A stretch of DNA of 64,000 nt from the NCBI RefSeq assembly GCF_900116285.1, contig NZ_FPAJ01000006.1, positions 102,778 to 166,777 of the forward strand. Reading direction: 5' to 3'. Source of the DNA: Sulfitobacter marinus (GTDB lineage: Bacteria > Pseudomonadota > Alphaproteobacteria > Rhodobacterales > Rhodobacteraceae). Shown one piece after another: positions 42,525-51,593 of this stretch. The translations under genes and the position numbers were made by a program. Under the pieces are notes generated by a model that saw only the letters and a list, made by a program, of their open reading frames with translations, ran no database searches and was not told where the DNA came from. Position 1 is the first letter of the stretch, and each line of letters starts with the position of its first letter.

Positions 42525-42572
42525 ATGGCCGAGAGATCGGAAGGACTGCCAATGCGGGGTGGCCGTTTATGA
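42525..42572 (+). CDS. Possible 15-aa leader peptide coupled to the CoA ligase
   Basis: A short frame MAERSEGLPMRGGRL starts at ATG 42525 behind a very strong ribosome binding site (GGGAGGGG). Its TGA stop (42570-42572) overlaps the ATG (42569) of the CoA ligase in the ATGA form. The ligase itself has only a weak site, so translation of the short frame probably delivers ribosomes to it. It may be a leader peptide or just a coupling device. Confidence 0.4.
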   Translation: MAERSEGLPMRGGRL

Positions 42573-44260
42573 CGGGCATGACGATGGAAGAAGCCATTCG
42601 CCATGTCGTTGCCACCAACCCTACTTTTGAGGTTGCAGAGGCAGATGTGGGGGGTGTCACATATCGCACCTTCAAGAATATTCCGGGCACTGTTGCGGCA
42701 CTGATCCCCGCCAGCCGCGCACAACACGACAATGGTGCCGCCGAATTTCTGGTCTATCAGGATGAACGCTGGACCTATGATGAATTCTGCGCGCAGGTGC
42801 ACCGCATATCCCACGCAATGCGCGACAAACTAGGCATTCAAAAAGGCGACCGTGTTGGCATTGCCATGCGCAATTACCCCGAGCTTTTGATGCTAACGCT
42901 GGCCGCCGCATCCGCGGGCGCGGTGGTGGTGTTCGTCAACGCGTGGTGGACCACCGAAGAGCTGGATTATGCCCTGCAAGACAGCGGCGCGAAAACGATC
43001 TTTGCCGATGGCCCACGATTTGAGCGTATGCTGCCACTGCAAGACCGTCTTGGCCTGCGTCTGATCGGCGTGCGGGATGGCGAGGGGATGACCGACCACG
43101 CGCTGGCCGCTCTTGCGGCTGATATGCCCGACGCGCCAGTCGAAGGTATTACACTTGATACCGATGATGACTTTGCGGTCATGTATTCCTCGGGCAGTAC
43201 CGGTAAACCCAAGGGTGTCGTGCAGACCCATCGCGGTGCCGTGAGCGCGGTGTTCAGCTGGCTTATTCAGGCGGTCGCGGCCCCATTGGTTAATCCACCA
43301 CAGCCCGGCGATCCTGAACCGCCGCGCCCTTCGGGGTTGGTGGTCACACCGCTGTTTCACGTCACTGCGACGCATCCCTTGTTCCTGCTTAGCTTACCTG
43401 CGGGGGCCAAAATATCGCTTCTGCATAAATGGGATGCCGAGGAGGCGGTGCGCGTGATCAACCGCGAAAAAGTCACGCGGTTTCTGGGGGTTCCGACCCA
43501 ATCCGCTGATCTGCTTGAGGCTGCGAAACGGATGGGGGAAACCTTGCCCACGCTGACATGGCTGGGTGCAGGTGGCGCAAAACGCCCCGCCGCGCAAGTC
43601 GCGCAGTTGCAGGGCCAATTCCCTGCGGCCGAGATTGCCACCGGCTGGGGGATGACCGAAACCAACGCGCTAGGCATCGGCATGGTCGGTGAGGAGTATA
43701 ACAATCGTCCCAATGCTGCCGGCAAGCTGCATCCCCCGCTGCAAGACGTGCGGTTTTTGGACGATAACGGCAATGACGTGCCCATAGGCCAATTGGGCGA
43801 AATTACCGTCAAAAGCCCTGCCAACATGCGGTGTTATCTGAACAAGCCCGAAGCGACCGCCGAGACAATGCAAGACGGTTGGCTGCGCACCGGTGATCTG
43901 GGCGTGATCGACGAAGATGGGTTCATCACCATTCTGGATCGCAAGAAGAACATCATCATTCGCGGCGGCGAAAACATTGCTTGTCTGGATGTAGAAGGGG
44001 CGCTGCACACGCATCCCGACGTGATCGAAGCCTGCGCCTTTTCCATACCAGATGAACGTCTGGGCGAAGTTGTAGGTGCCGCAGTACAGACCCGCAGCGG
44101 TAAGGCTTTTACCCCCGCTGAGATGGCCGCACATTTGGATGGCCATATTGCGAAATTCAAAATCCCCGAACAATTGTGGTGCCAAGACGGGCCGTTAACC
44201 CGTGGTGCCACCGACAAAATTGACCGCCGTGCGATCCGCGCCGCGTGTCTGGAACTTTAG
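42569..44260 (+). CDS. AMP-dependent acyl-CoA synthetase
   Basis: A 563-aa class I adenylate-forming ligase. The P-loop is MYSSGSTGKPKGVVQTHRG near 202-220, followed by GWGMTETNALG, TGDLGVIDEDGF and the hinge DRKKNIIIRGGENI near 464-477, with the C-terminal Lys in RGATDKIDRR. It activates a fatty or carboxylic acid to its CoA thioester; the chain is not identifiable. The start at 42569 overlaps a short upstream frame, and an in-frame GTG at 42494 is the alternative. It leads the operon of beta-oxidation-like genes. Confidence 0.87.
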   Translation: MTGMTMEEAIRHVVATNPTFEVAEADVGGVTYRTFKNIPGTVAALIPASRAQHDNGAAEFLVYQDERWTYDEFCAQVHRISHAMRDKLGIQKGDRVGIAMRNYPELLMLTLAAASAGAVVVFVNAWWTTEELDYALQDSGAKTIFADGPRFERMLPLQDRLGLRLIGVRDGEGMTDHALAALAADMPDAPVEGITLDTDDDFAVMYSSGSTGKPKGVVQTHRGAVSAVFSWLIQAVAAPLVNPPQPGDPEPPRPSGLVVTPLFHVTATHPLFLLSLPAGAKISLLHKWDAEEAVRVINREKVTRFLGVPTQSADLLEAAKRMGETLPTLTWLGAGGAKRPAAQVAQLQGQFPAAEIATGWGMTETNALGIGMVGEEYNNRPNAAGKLHPPLQDVRFLDDNGNDVPIGQLGEITVKSPANMRCYLNKPEATAETMQDGWLRTGDLGVIDEDGFITILDRKKNIIIRGGENIACLDVEGALHTHPDVIEACAFSIPDERLGEVVGAAVQTRSGKAFTPAEMAAHLDGHIAKFKIPEQLWCQDGPLTRGATDKIDRRAIRAACLEL

Positions 44261-44291
44261 GACCCTAGGGCCTTTGCTGAAAGGAAGACAG

Positions 44292-45584
44292 ATGAACCAC
44301 CCCACAGACGAAGAAATCGGTGCCTATATCGGCGCTGCCGGTAAAGCCGCATGGGAGGTTCCGGACCTATCTGCGGGCACCAAACTGCGCGAGATTAAAT
44401 CCGTCGGTATCATTGGCGCTGGCACGATGGGGGGCGGCATCGCGATGAACTTTGCCACAGCTGGCATTCCTGTGACCATCGTTGAAACAACCCAAGAGGC
44501 GCTGGATCGCGGGCTCAAGGTCGTGCGCGGCAATTATCAGCGCAGCAGTGACAAGGGGCGTTTCCCCCAAGACGAAGTCGAAGCGCGGATGGGTCGTTTT
44601 AACGGTCAGCTTGAGATTTCTGCCCTTGCTGATTGCGATCTGGTGATCGAAGCGGTGTTCGAAAACATGGAGCTGAAACGCAAGATTTTCACCGAGCTTG
44701 ACCGCGTGATGAAGCCGGGTGCCATTCTGGCGACCAACACATCGGCGCTGAACATCGACGAAATCGCCGCAATGACCAAACGCCCCGAAGACGTGATCGG
44801 TCTGCACTTCTTCTCTCCCGCCAACGTGATGAAGCTGCTGGAAATCGTCCGTGCGAAACATACCGCTGATGACGTTGTCGCGACATCGATGGACCTTGCG
44901 AAGAAGATCAACAAGATAGCGGCACTGGTTGGCGTCTGCCCCGGCTTCGTTGGCAACCGCATCCTGTTTGCTCGCCAAATTCAGGCGAACAAACTGCTGG
45001 CCAAGGGGCTGATGCCTTGGGATGTCGATGCTGCGCTGAATGCGTTCGGATTCAAAATGGGTCCGTTCCAGATGTCCGACCTTGCCGGTTTGGATATCGG
45101 TTGGTCCAAAGGGGCCAAAACCGAAAACCCGATCCGGGATGCGCTGTGCGAGATGGACCGTCGTGGCCAGAAAACCAAAGCCGGTTTTTATGACTATGAC
45201 GAAGCTCGCCGCCCGATCCCATCGGATGTGGTTGCAGACGTAATCAAAGACATCACCGGTGCCGAGGCATCTTCGATGTCCGCGGATGAAATCATCGAAA
45301 TCTGCATTTATCCGATGATCAACGAGGCCGTCAAAATCCTCGAGGAAAACAAGGCGCAGCGCCCGTCGGACATCGATGTGGTCTGGCTGAACGGCTATGG
45401 CTGGCCCGCAGACAAGGGCGGCCCGATGTTCTATGGCGACATGGTTGGCGCGCAGGCCGTGCTGGACGTGATGGAACGTTTGGGCGCAGAAGACCCGGCC
45501 TTTGCCCCCGCGCAACTGCTGCGTGATCTGGCGAAAAACGGCGGAAAATTTACCGAGATTGATACCGGAGGGCTGAAAACATGA
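44292..45584 (+). CDS. 3-hydroxyacyl-CoA dehydrogenase
   Basis: A 430-aa NAD-dependent dehydrogenase, with the Rossmann [17 protein letters not shown] near 39-55, [16 protein letters not shown], the catalytic region [17 protein letters not shown] and two C-terminal 3HCDH domains ([16 protein letters not shown]). It resembles the dehydrogenase half of FadB/FadJ without the hydratase half, which the next gene supplies. The start at 44292 follows AAAGGAAG. It overlaps the next gene by 4 bp. Confidence 0.9.
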   Translation: MNHPTDEEIGAYIGAAGKAAWEVPDLSAGTKLREIKSVGIIGAGTMGGGIAMNFATAGIPVTIVETTQEALDRGLKVVRGNYQRSSDKGRFPQDEVEARMGRFNGQLEISALADCDLVIEAVFENMELKRKIFTELDRVMKPGAILATNTSALNIDEIAAMTKRPEDVIGLHFFSPANVMKLLEIVRAKHTADDVVATSMDLAKKINKIAALVGVCPGFVGNRILFARQIQANKLLAKGLMPWDVDAALNAFGFKMGPFQMSDLAGLDIGWSKGAKTENPIRDALCEMDRRGQKTKAGFYDYDEARRPIPSDVVADVIKDITGAEASSMSADEIIEICIYPMINEAVKILEENKAQRPSDIDVVWLNGYGWPADKGGPMFYGDMVGAQAVLDVMERLGAEDPAFAPAQLLRDLAKNGGKFTEIDTGGLKT

Positions 45585-46360
45585 GCTATGAATTCATCAA
45601 GACCGAGAAAAAGGGTCATATCCTGATCGTCACCATGAACCGGCCCGAAGTGTACAACGCCGTTCACGCTGAAATGCATCAGGAAATGAGCGATTGCTGG
45701 GATGCATTCGCCGCCGATCAAGATCTTTGGGTCGCCGTGCTGACAGGTGCGGGCGACAAAGCGTTCACTGCGGGCAATGACCTCAAGGCGACGGCATCGG
45801 GCGGGTCCAAAAAGACTTTGGCCCCTACTGGGTTTGCCGGCCTGTCCTCGCGCTTTGATCTGGAAAAGCCGATCATCGCGGCTGTAAACGGGTTCGCCAT
45901 GGGCGGTGGTTTTGAAACTGCGCTGTCCTGCGACATTATCCTAGCCGCTGATACCGCGAAATTCGCCCTGCCCGAAGTTAAAGTTGGCTTTTTCGCCTCG
46001 GCCTCGGGCGTGCAGCGTTTGTCGCGCTATATCGGGCGCCTTGCCGCGCAGGAACTGATGCTGACGGGCCGCACGATTGATGCCGCCGAAGCGCTCAAAC
46101 TTGGTTGCTGCAACGAAGTGCTCCCAGCAGATCAGCTGATGACCCGCGCGATGGAGCTGGCGGAGCAGCTATGCTCTGTCTCGCCGTCGTCCGTCAAAGC
46201 GACCAAGCGTATTCTGAACAGCATGAATGTGGCCGAAGGCCTGCCCGAAAGCCTGGAATACAGCCGCGTCGTTCAGGGCGATCTGGCCCAAACGGAAGAC
46301 TTTAAAGAAGGTGTGCAAGCCTTTGTCGAGAAACGCAAACCCAACTGGGTCAATAAATAA
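45581..46360 (+). CDS. Enoyl-CoA hydratase/isomerase family protein
   Basis: A 259-aa crotonase. IVTMNRPEVYNAVHAEMHQ near 15-33, the oxyanion hole AFTAGNDLKAT and AVNGFAMGGGFETALSCD are clear, followed by FALPEVKVGFFASASGVQRL. It overlaps the 3-hydroxyacyl-CoA dehydrogenase by 4 bp, so hydration and oxidation are encoded together. A second crotonase stands at 40819-41601. Confidence 0.88.
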   Translation: MSYEFIKTEKKGHILIVTMNRPEVYNAVHAEMHQEMSDCWDAFAADQDLWVAVLTGAGDKAFTAGNDLKATASGGSKKTLAPTGFAGLSSRFDLEKPIIAAVNGFAMGGGFETALSCDIILAADTAKFALPEVKVGFFASASGVQRLSRYIGRLAAQELMLTGRTIDAAEALKLGCCNEVLPADQLMTRAMELAEQLCSVSPSSVKATKRILNSMNVAEGLPESLEYSRVVQGDLAQTEDFKEGVQAFVEKRKPNWVNK

Positions 46361-46390
46361 TAGCCGAAATTAACAGCCGGGAGGCACCGA

Positions 46391-47704
46391 ATGTCACATA
46401 ACGAAGCAATGGCCGGAATGAACAATCTGGAAATGTCCGAGAAAGCCAAGCCACTTTTGGCTGCCGTGATCAAACATATCCGCGAAAACGTCGATCCCAT
46501 TACAGATGAATATTTCCGCCTTGGTGAAGGTCGCGCCGATCGCTGGTCCCATGCGCCGGGCCAGTTGGAGCTGTTGGAAACGGCCAAAAAGAAAGCGCGT
46601 GAAAACGGGCTGTGGAACTTCTTTTTGCCCAATGCAGAAACTGGCGAAGGTCTGTCGAACCTTGATTACGCTTACATCGCGGCCGAGCTTGGCAAAAGCC
46701 CGCTGGCGTCTGAAACGCTGAACTGCTCCGCGCCTGATACCGGCAACATGGAAGTGTTGGAACGCATTGGTACGCAAGAACAGAAAGACACGTGGCTCAA
46801 GCCGCTACTTGCCGGTGAAATCCGGTCGGCGTTTGCGATGACCGAACCTGATATGGCGTCCTCGGATGCGAAAAACATCTCAACCTCGGCAGTGCTTGAA
46901 AACGGCGAATGGGTCATCAACGGCGAGAAATATTATATCTCGGGTGCCGGCGATCCACGTTGCAAGATCATGATTACTATGGTGAAAACATCGCCCGACG
47001 CTGAACCATTCCGTCAGCAGTCGCAAATTCTGGTGCCCATCGACACCCCCGGTGTCGAAATCATTGGCCCCATGCACGTGTTTGGTCACGACGACGCGCC
47101 ACACGGCCACATGCACATCAAATTCACCAACGTGCGCGTACCAGAAAGCAACATCCTGTGGGGCGAGGGCAAAGGTTTTGAAATCTCTCAAGTCCGTCTT
47201 GGACCTGGCCGTATTCACCACTGCATGCGCTCTATCGGGGCGGCGGAAAAGGCGTTGGATCTGATGATCGAACGCGGTCTGAGCCGTGAAGCTTTTGGTA
47301 AAAAGATCATCGACCTGGGTAAGAACATGGAAACCATTTCACGTGCCAAGATCGAGATCGAAGCCATGCGTTTGATGGTTCTTAAGGCCGCCAAGGCGAT
47401 GGACGTTCTAGGTAACAAAGAAGCCCGCATCTGGGTCAGCATGATCAAGGCGATGGTGCCAGAAAAAGTCTGCAACATCATCGACCAAGCCATGCAAGTG
47501 CATGGCGCCACCGGTATTTCGCAATGGTCGCCGCTGTCTGGCATGTACACGTCGCAGCGCACCCTGCGCTATGCGGATGGCCCTGATGAGGTGCACCACC
47601 ACGTTATCGCCCGCGCCGAGGTCAAGGATTACCAGGAATCCAACCTGCGCACATCCCGCGCCCGCGAGGAAATCGCGACTGGCCGGACACGGGGTGGCGT
47701 ATGA
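46391..47704 (+). CDS. Acyl-CoA dehydrogenase, ACAD10/ACAD11-like
   Basis: A 437-aa flavoprotein. It carries GLWNFFLPNAETGEGLSNLD, CSAPDTGNMEVLERIG, the FAD block FAMTEPDMASSDAKNI, RLGPGRIHHCMR and the C-terminal QVHGATGISQWSPL and RYADGPDEVH. These match the dehydrogenase domain of animal ACAD10/11, which acts with an APH-type kinase on 4-hydroxyacyl-CoAs. A matching kinase gene is at 61200-62228 in this window. GGGAGG precedes the start. It overlaps the following SDR gene by 4 bp. Confidence 0.88.
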   Translation: MSHNEAMAGMNNLEMSEKAKPLLAAVIKHIRENVDPITDEYFRLGEGRADRWSHAPGQLELLETAKKKARENGLWNFFLPNAETGEGLSNLDYAYIAAELGKSPLASETLNCSAPDTGNMEVLERIGTQEQKDTWLKPLLAGEIRSAFAMTEPDMASSDAKNISTSAVLENGEWVINGEKYYISGAGDPRCKIMITMVKTSPDAEPFRQQSQILVPIDTPGVEIIGPMHVFGHDDAPHGHMHIKFTNVRVPESNILWGEGKGFEISQVRLGPGRIHHCMRSIGAAEKALDLMIERGLSREAFGKKIIDLGKNMETISRAKIEIEAMRLMVLKAAKAMDVLGNKEARIWVSMIKAMVPEKVCNIIDQAMQVHGATGISQWSPLSGMYTSQRTLRYADGPDEVHHHVIARAEVKDYQESNLRTSRAREEIATGRTRGGV

Positions 47705-48468
47705 CCCTGTTTGATCTCACCGGAAAGGTGGCGCTGTTAACGGGTGCCTCCAAAGGCATGGGGCTGGCGATGGCCACGGCCCTTGCCGAACATGGCGCGA
47801 CCGTGGTGATTTCCGCACGCAAGCAGGATCAGCTTGATGCAGCTGCGGCCGAGATTAATGCGCTTGGCAAAGGCAAGGCCTATGGCGTGGCCTGCAACGT
47901 CGGCTACAAGGATCAGCTGCAAGCGTTGGTCGATAAAACCCATGAGCTGGCTGGCAAAATCGACATCGTGATCGGCAATGCGGGGGTGAACCCGTATTAC
48001 GGTCCGACGTCGGAAATTCCTGATGATGCCTACCAGAAAACCATGAACGCAAATGTTCAGTCGAACCTGTGGTTAGCGCAGATGGTCGCCCCCGACATGA
48101 TCGAAAAAGGCGCAGGCTCCATGGCGTTCACATCGTCTATCGGTGCGTTCAAACCGTCTGTGATGTTGGGCACCTATGGCATGTCCAAACTGGCGTTGAT
48201 TGGCCTTGTGCGGAACCTCGCAGCGGAATTTGGCCCCAAAGGTATTCGTTTTAATGCGATCTGTCCCGGGTTGATCAAAACCGAATTCGCGCGCGAACTG
48301 TGGGACAACCCCGAGGTCGAGAACCGCATCAAAAACGAGATCCCGCTGCGCCGCCTAGGCGAGGCCGAGGATTTCGCGGGTCTTGCTGTTTTCCTGGCCT
48401 CTGATGCCAGCCGCTACATGACCGGTCAGGCGCTGACCGTGTGTGGCGGGTCAAACATGTGGACGTGA
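47701..48468 (+). CDS. SDR family oxidoreductase
   Basis: A 255-aa classical short-chain dehydrogenase. Cofactor motif is LTGASKGMGLAMA near 13-25, NAG at VIGNAGVNPYYG, then the catalytic Ser in FTSSIGAF and YGMSK. The C-terminal AICPGLIKTEFAREL and GQALTVCGG are standard. In this operon it likely oxidises or reduces a hydroxyl group of a CoA thioester or its acid. It is followed 9 bp later by a second SDR. Confidence 0.88.
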   Translation: MTLFDLTGKVALLTGASKGMGLAMATALAEHGATVVISARKQDQLDAAAAEINALGKGKAYGVACNVGYKDQLQALVDKTHELAGKIDIVIGNAGVNPYYGPTSEIPDDAYQKTMNANVQSNLWLAQMVAPDMIEKGAGSMAFTSSIGAFKPSVMLGTYGMSKLALIGLVRNLAAEFGPKGIRFNAICPGLIKTEFARELWDNPEVENRIKNEIPLRRLGEAEDFAGLAVFLASDASRYMTGQALTVCGGSNMWT

Positions 48469-48477
48469 GGGGCTGAT

Positions 48478-49269
48478 ATGGAACTGAAGGATAAAATTGT
48501 CGTCGTCACCGGTGCCGCAAGTGGTATCGGAAAGGCCATGGCCATTCGTTTCGCCGCTGAAGGTGCCAAAAAGGTTGTTTGCGTTGATCTGAACAAAGAC
48601 GGCGCGAAAGAGGTGGCAGACAGCATCGGTGGCGTGGCATTTGGCGTCAACGTCGGCGTCGAGCAAGAGATCGTTGACATGATCGAAGCCGTCGAGGCTG
48701 ATATCGGCCCGATTGATTTGTTCTGCTCTAACGCGGGCATTTTGACGGCTGGCGGCATGGAAGTTTCCAACGATGATTGGCAGCGTATTTGGGATATCAA
48801 CGTGATGTCCCATGTCTGGGCCGCGCGTCATCTGGTGCCACGTATGACCGAACGGGGCGGTGGTTATCTGCTGAACACCGCGTCGGCGGCGGGCCTGCTG
48901 AACCAAGTCGGTTGCGCGCCATATGGTGTGACCAAACACGCGGCTGTTGCTTTGGCCGAATGGCTGGCGATGACCCATGGTGATGACGGGATCAAGGTTT
49001 CGGTATTGTGCCCACAGGCCGTACGCAGTGAAATGACCCGCGGTCACGAGGAATCTGTGGCGGCACTGGACGGTATGTTAGAGCCTGAACCTGTTGCAGA
49101 AGCCTGCGTCGAGACGATCAGGAATGAAACGTTCCTTGTCCTGCCGCACCCGCAGGTGTTGGATTACATGCGCAAGAAAACCGACAACTATGATCGCTGG
49201 ATTGGTGGCATGCGCAAACTGAACCGTCAGTTTGGTGACATCCGCAATCCCAAGAAAGCATCGTCATGA
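48478..49269 (+). CDS. SDR family oxidoreductase
   Basis: A 263-aa classical SDR, not a close copy of the previous one: VVTGAASGIGKAMAIRFA near 10-27, CSNAGILTAGG, catalytic Ser in LNTASAAGLL and YGVTK. The tail is longer (RKKTDNYDRWIGGMRKLNRQ), a feature of SDRs near acyl-CoA dehydrogenase genes. AGGGG precedes the start. It overlaps the VOC gene by 4 bp. Confidence 0.87.
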   Translation: MELKDKIVVVTGAASGIGKAMAIRFAAEGAKKVVCVDLNKDGAKEVADSIGGVAFGVNVGVEQEIVDMIEAVEADIGPIDLFCSNAGILTAGGMEVSNDDWQRIWDINVMSHVWAARHLVPRMTERGGGYLLNTASAAGLLNQVGCAPYGVTKHAAVALAEWLAMTHGDDGIKVSVLCPQAVRSEMTRGHEESVAALDGMLEPEPVAEACVETIRNETFLVLPHPQVLDYMRKKTDNYDRWIGGMRKLNRQFGDIRNPKKASS

Positions 49270-49637
49270 TTGGGTATACAACCGTCGGCACAACCGACAT
49301 GGAACGCGCCAAAAAGTTCTATTGCGATCTGTTTGAGAGAAAGGGTGCCAAGGTGCTGGTGGATGCCGGCCGCATCGCGATGGTTGGTACCGGTCGCGGT
49401 ACACCGATGATCGCCGTTTGTGAACCATATAACAAAGAGGCCCCTAGCCCCGGCAACGGTGTGATGGTCGCCTTTACCGCAGAGACCAAGCCCGAGGTTG
49501 ACGAAATCTATGCGCGCGCGATTGAACTGGGGGCAACCTGTGACGGCCCTCCGGGACAGCGGGTGCCGGACCGTTTTTACGGTGCATATGTCCGCGACCA
49601 TGACGGCAATAAAATCTGCTTTTTCAAGTTTGCGTAA
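49266..49637 (+). CDS. VOC (glyoxalase/dioxygenase superfamily) protein
   Basis: A 123-aa single-module protein with paired beta-alpha-beta-beta-beta units: IGYTTVGTTDMERAKKFYCDLF at the start and RFYGAYVRDHDGNKICFFKF at the end. DGNK is the usual turn before the final metal-ligand strand, although the typical Glu ligand is not obvious. VOC members can be lyases, isomerases or epimerases. As the last gene of the operon it may act as a methylmalonyl-CoA epimerase-like enzyme, but this is a guess. Confidence 0.8.
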   Translation: MIGYTTVGTTDMERAKKFYCDLFERKGAKVLVDAGRIAMVGTGRGTPMIAVCEPYNKEAPSPGNGVMVAFTAETKPEVDEIYARAIELGATCDGPPGQRVPDRFYGAYVRDHDGNKICFFKFA

Positions 49638-49647
49638 GGCGAACCAA

Positions 49648-49674
49648 CTGCCGTCCGCATCACGCGGGCGGCAG
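49648..49674. terminator. Candidate bidirectional terminator
   Basis: CTGCCGTCCGC (49648-49658) pairs with GCGGGCGGCAG (49664-49674), with one G-T type mismatch and a five-base loop. It lies between the convergent ends of the VOC gene (49637) and the amidohydrolase gene (49660) and overlaps the latter's stop codon. Confidence 0.6.
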
Positions 49675-50715
49675 ATTATAGACCCTGCGCGCAGTTCCAG
49701 AAAACAGCGCGGTCTTCTCGGCTTCGGTTAGATGGGCCGACATCTTCTTGAACGCATTCCAGATCACCGGATAGCTGACAGCAGTACGGTCTACGGGAAA
49801 GTTGCTTTCGAACATGCAACGGCTTGGCCCGAACACCTCTAACATATGCGCATACCACTTGCCCTGCACCTCGGCGATCTCGTCTGAGGATGGCGGCAGA
49901 TCGCGGTGCATAAAGCCATACCCATTGTCGGGCATGCAAAGCCCGCCCAGCTTGGCCATCACGTTGGGGCATTCGGCCAGCTCGGCCATGTGATCCTTCC
50001 ATACCTCGAAAATCTCGTCATGTTTGCCCTTGAACCGGCCAACACCCAAAGGCGTGCCAAAATGGTCAAGGATTAGCGTCGTGCCGGGAACCGCACGGGC
50101 CAGATCAAGGAATTCCTGATGCTGATGGTGATAATGCCAGCTGTCCAACGTAAGGCCGCGTTCACCCAAGATCGCCGCACCGCGTCTGAAATCAGGGTCG
50201 CCATATTGGTTCGGCACACCGCGCCCCGGAATGGCTAGGGTTGCAGGTTCAGGGTCACGCGCACCGGAATTTCGAATGCCTTTGAATAGGCCCTGTCCCG
50301 CTTCGGTGTGGGCATCCAGTGCTTCGTGTAGTAGCGCGGGGTCGAGCACGAGTTCGGCCTGCCCGATGATGCCTGCAATCTTGGCCTGTCCCGCGCTGGC
50401 GGTCGCTGCCATCCGCACGACTTCACGCGTTTCGGCGACAGATTGCAGATGTGCGGGCGCGTCCAAATCCCAGTAGGATCGACACTCGATATACATGGTC
50501 TGAACGACGTTGTGCCCTGATCCCGTGTCACGCCACAGCGCGTCCATCTCGTAGACTGCGGGGTTTTCGGCTGTGCCGTGTCGCCAAAGATGATGATGCG
50601 GATCGACGATTTCGCGGGTGGGGTCGATGATCTCTTCATCCACCAAGCCTAGCCAATCGTCACGCAGTTCAATACCGGGGCGCCATCCCGGATAGCGGCC
50701 ACCGGTCTCGGTCAT
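49660..50715 (-). CDS. Amidohydrolase family protein (2-pyrone-4,6-dicarboxylate lactonase-like)
   Basis: A 351-aa amidohydrolase 2 protein. The metal motif is REIVDPHHHLW near 35-45, followed by MYIECRSYWDLD, LDSWHYHHQHQEF, LILDHFGTPLG and a late CMFESNFPVD with the acidic ligand region. Such enzymes hydrolyse lactones or act as decarboxylases. It overlaps the thioesterase gene by 4 bp in a minus-strand operon with CoA enzymes. The substrate is not determinable. Confidence 0.8.
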   Translation of the reverse strand: MTETGGRYPGWRPGIELRDDWLGLVDEEIIDPTREIVDPHHHLWRHGTAENPAVYEMDALWRDTGSGHNVVQTMYIECRSYWDLDAPAHLQSVAETREVVRMAATASAGQAKIAGIIGQAELVLDPALLHEALDAHTEAGQGLFKGIRNSGARDPEPATLAIPGRGVPNQYGDPDFRRGAAILGERGLTLDSWHYHHQHQEFLDLARAVPGTTLILDHFGTPLGVGRFKGKHDEIFEVWKDHMAELAECPNVMAKLGGLCMPDNGYGFMHRDLPPSSDEIAEVQGKWYAHMLEVFGPSRCMFESNFPVDRTAVSYPVIWNAFKKMSAHLTEAEKTALFSGTARRVYNLPPA

Positions 50716-51590
50716 GCGGAAGGGTCTCTCTTTTTATAGGGGCGCATCAGACCTTCTTGGGCTGTGGTGGCCGCCAGCTGGCCATTTTGGTTGTAAATCA
50801 ACCCGCGGTTAAACCCGCGCGCGCCACCTGTGAACGGCGCGTCCAGTTCGTAAAGATGCCAGTCGGAAAAATCGATGGGGGCGTGAAACCACATGGCGTG
50901 GTCAAGGCTGGCGGTCATCACCTTGCCCTGAAACCACGTCAGCCCATGCGGGCGCAGCGATGATCCCAACAGGTTCATATCCGACGCATAGGCCAGCAAG
51001 CATTGCTGCATGATCGGCGATTGGCCTTTGGCCGCTTCCATACGGAACCAAAGATAGTTTTTATCCGAGGTTTTTTCAGGTTCGAAAAGGTCACGCGGAT
51101 CGACCTCGCGGATTTCGATCGGGCGCTCTCGCAGAAAATCATCGCGGTGTTTTTCGGGGATTTTCTGGATATAGGGCTCGCGCAGGTCGGGCCTATCCAA
51201 CCAGTGTTCGGGGCCTTTCACATCGGGCATGGCGTGCTGGTAATCCCAGCCCTCTTCTTCCACATGAAAGGAGGCAGACAGGTTGAAAATCTGTTTACCG
51301 TGCTGGATCGCAACGACCCTGCGGGTGGTAAAGCTCCCACCGTCGCGGGCGCGGTCAACCTGATAGATCACAGGAATAGATGGATCACCGGGGCGAATGA
51401 AATAGGCGTGCAGCGAATGGCACATCCTGTCGGGCACCGTGCGATAGGCGGCCATCAATGCCTGCGCGATAACATGCCCGCCAAAGATACGCGTGGTGGT
51501 TTCCCCGCCCGACCCGATGCCACGGAACAGGTCGACCTCAAGCTGTTCAATGTCGAGCAGTTCAAGCAGTTGGCGGGCGACGTCTGTCAT
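50712..51590 (-). CDS. tesB: Acyl-CoA thioesterase II
   Basis: A 292-aa double-hotdog thioesterase. IFGGHVIAQALMAAYRTVP near 34-52 and SLHAYFIRPGDPSIPVIYQV near 59-78 are TesB hallmarks, with FTTRRVVAIQHGKQIF after them and the second hotdog near SLDHAMWFH. It releases free acids from CoA thioesters. It lies between an amidohydrolase (4-bp overlap) and acetoacetate-CoA ligase (3 bp gap). Confidence 0.92.
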   Translation of the reverse strand: MTDVARQLLELLDIEQLEVDLFRGIGSGGETTTRIFGGHVIAQALMAAYRTVPDRMCHSLHAYFIRPGDPSIPVIYQVDRARDGGSFTTRRVVAIQHGKQIFNLSASFHVEEEGWDYQHAMPDVKGPEHWLDRPDLREPYIQKIPEKHRDDFLRERPIEIREVDPRDLFEPEKTSDKNYLWFRMEAAKGQSPIMQQCLLAYASDMNLLGSSLRPHGLTWFQGKVMTASLDHAMWFHAPIDFSDWHLYELDAPFTGGARGFNRGLIYNQNGQLAATTAQEGLMRPYKKRDPSA

Positions 51591-51593
51591 GGG

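Noticed and set aside
42494..42568. CoA ligase starting at GTG 42494
   Set aside because: GGAGG is only three bases away, which is too close, and the added 25 residues have no family character. The ATG at 42569 fits better, although the GTG cannot be excluded.
44367..45515. 382-codon minus-strand frame opposite the 3-hydroxyacyl-CoA dehydrogenase
   Set aside because: A shadow of a well-supported gene. The text is rich in His, Arg and Phe and has no known motif.
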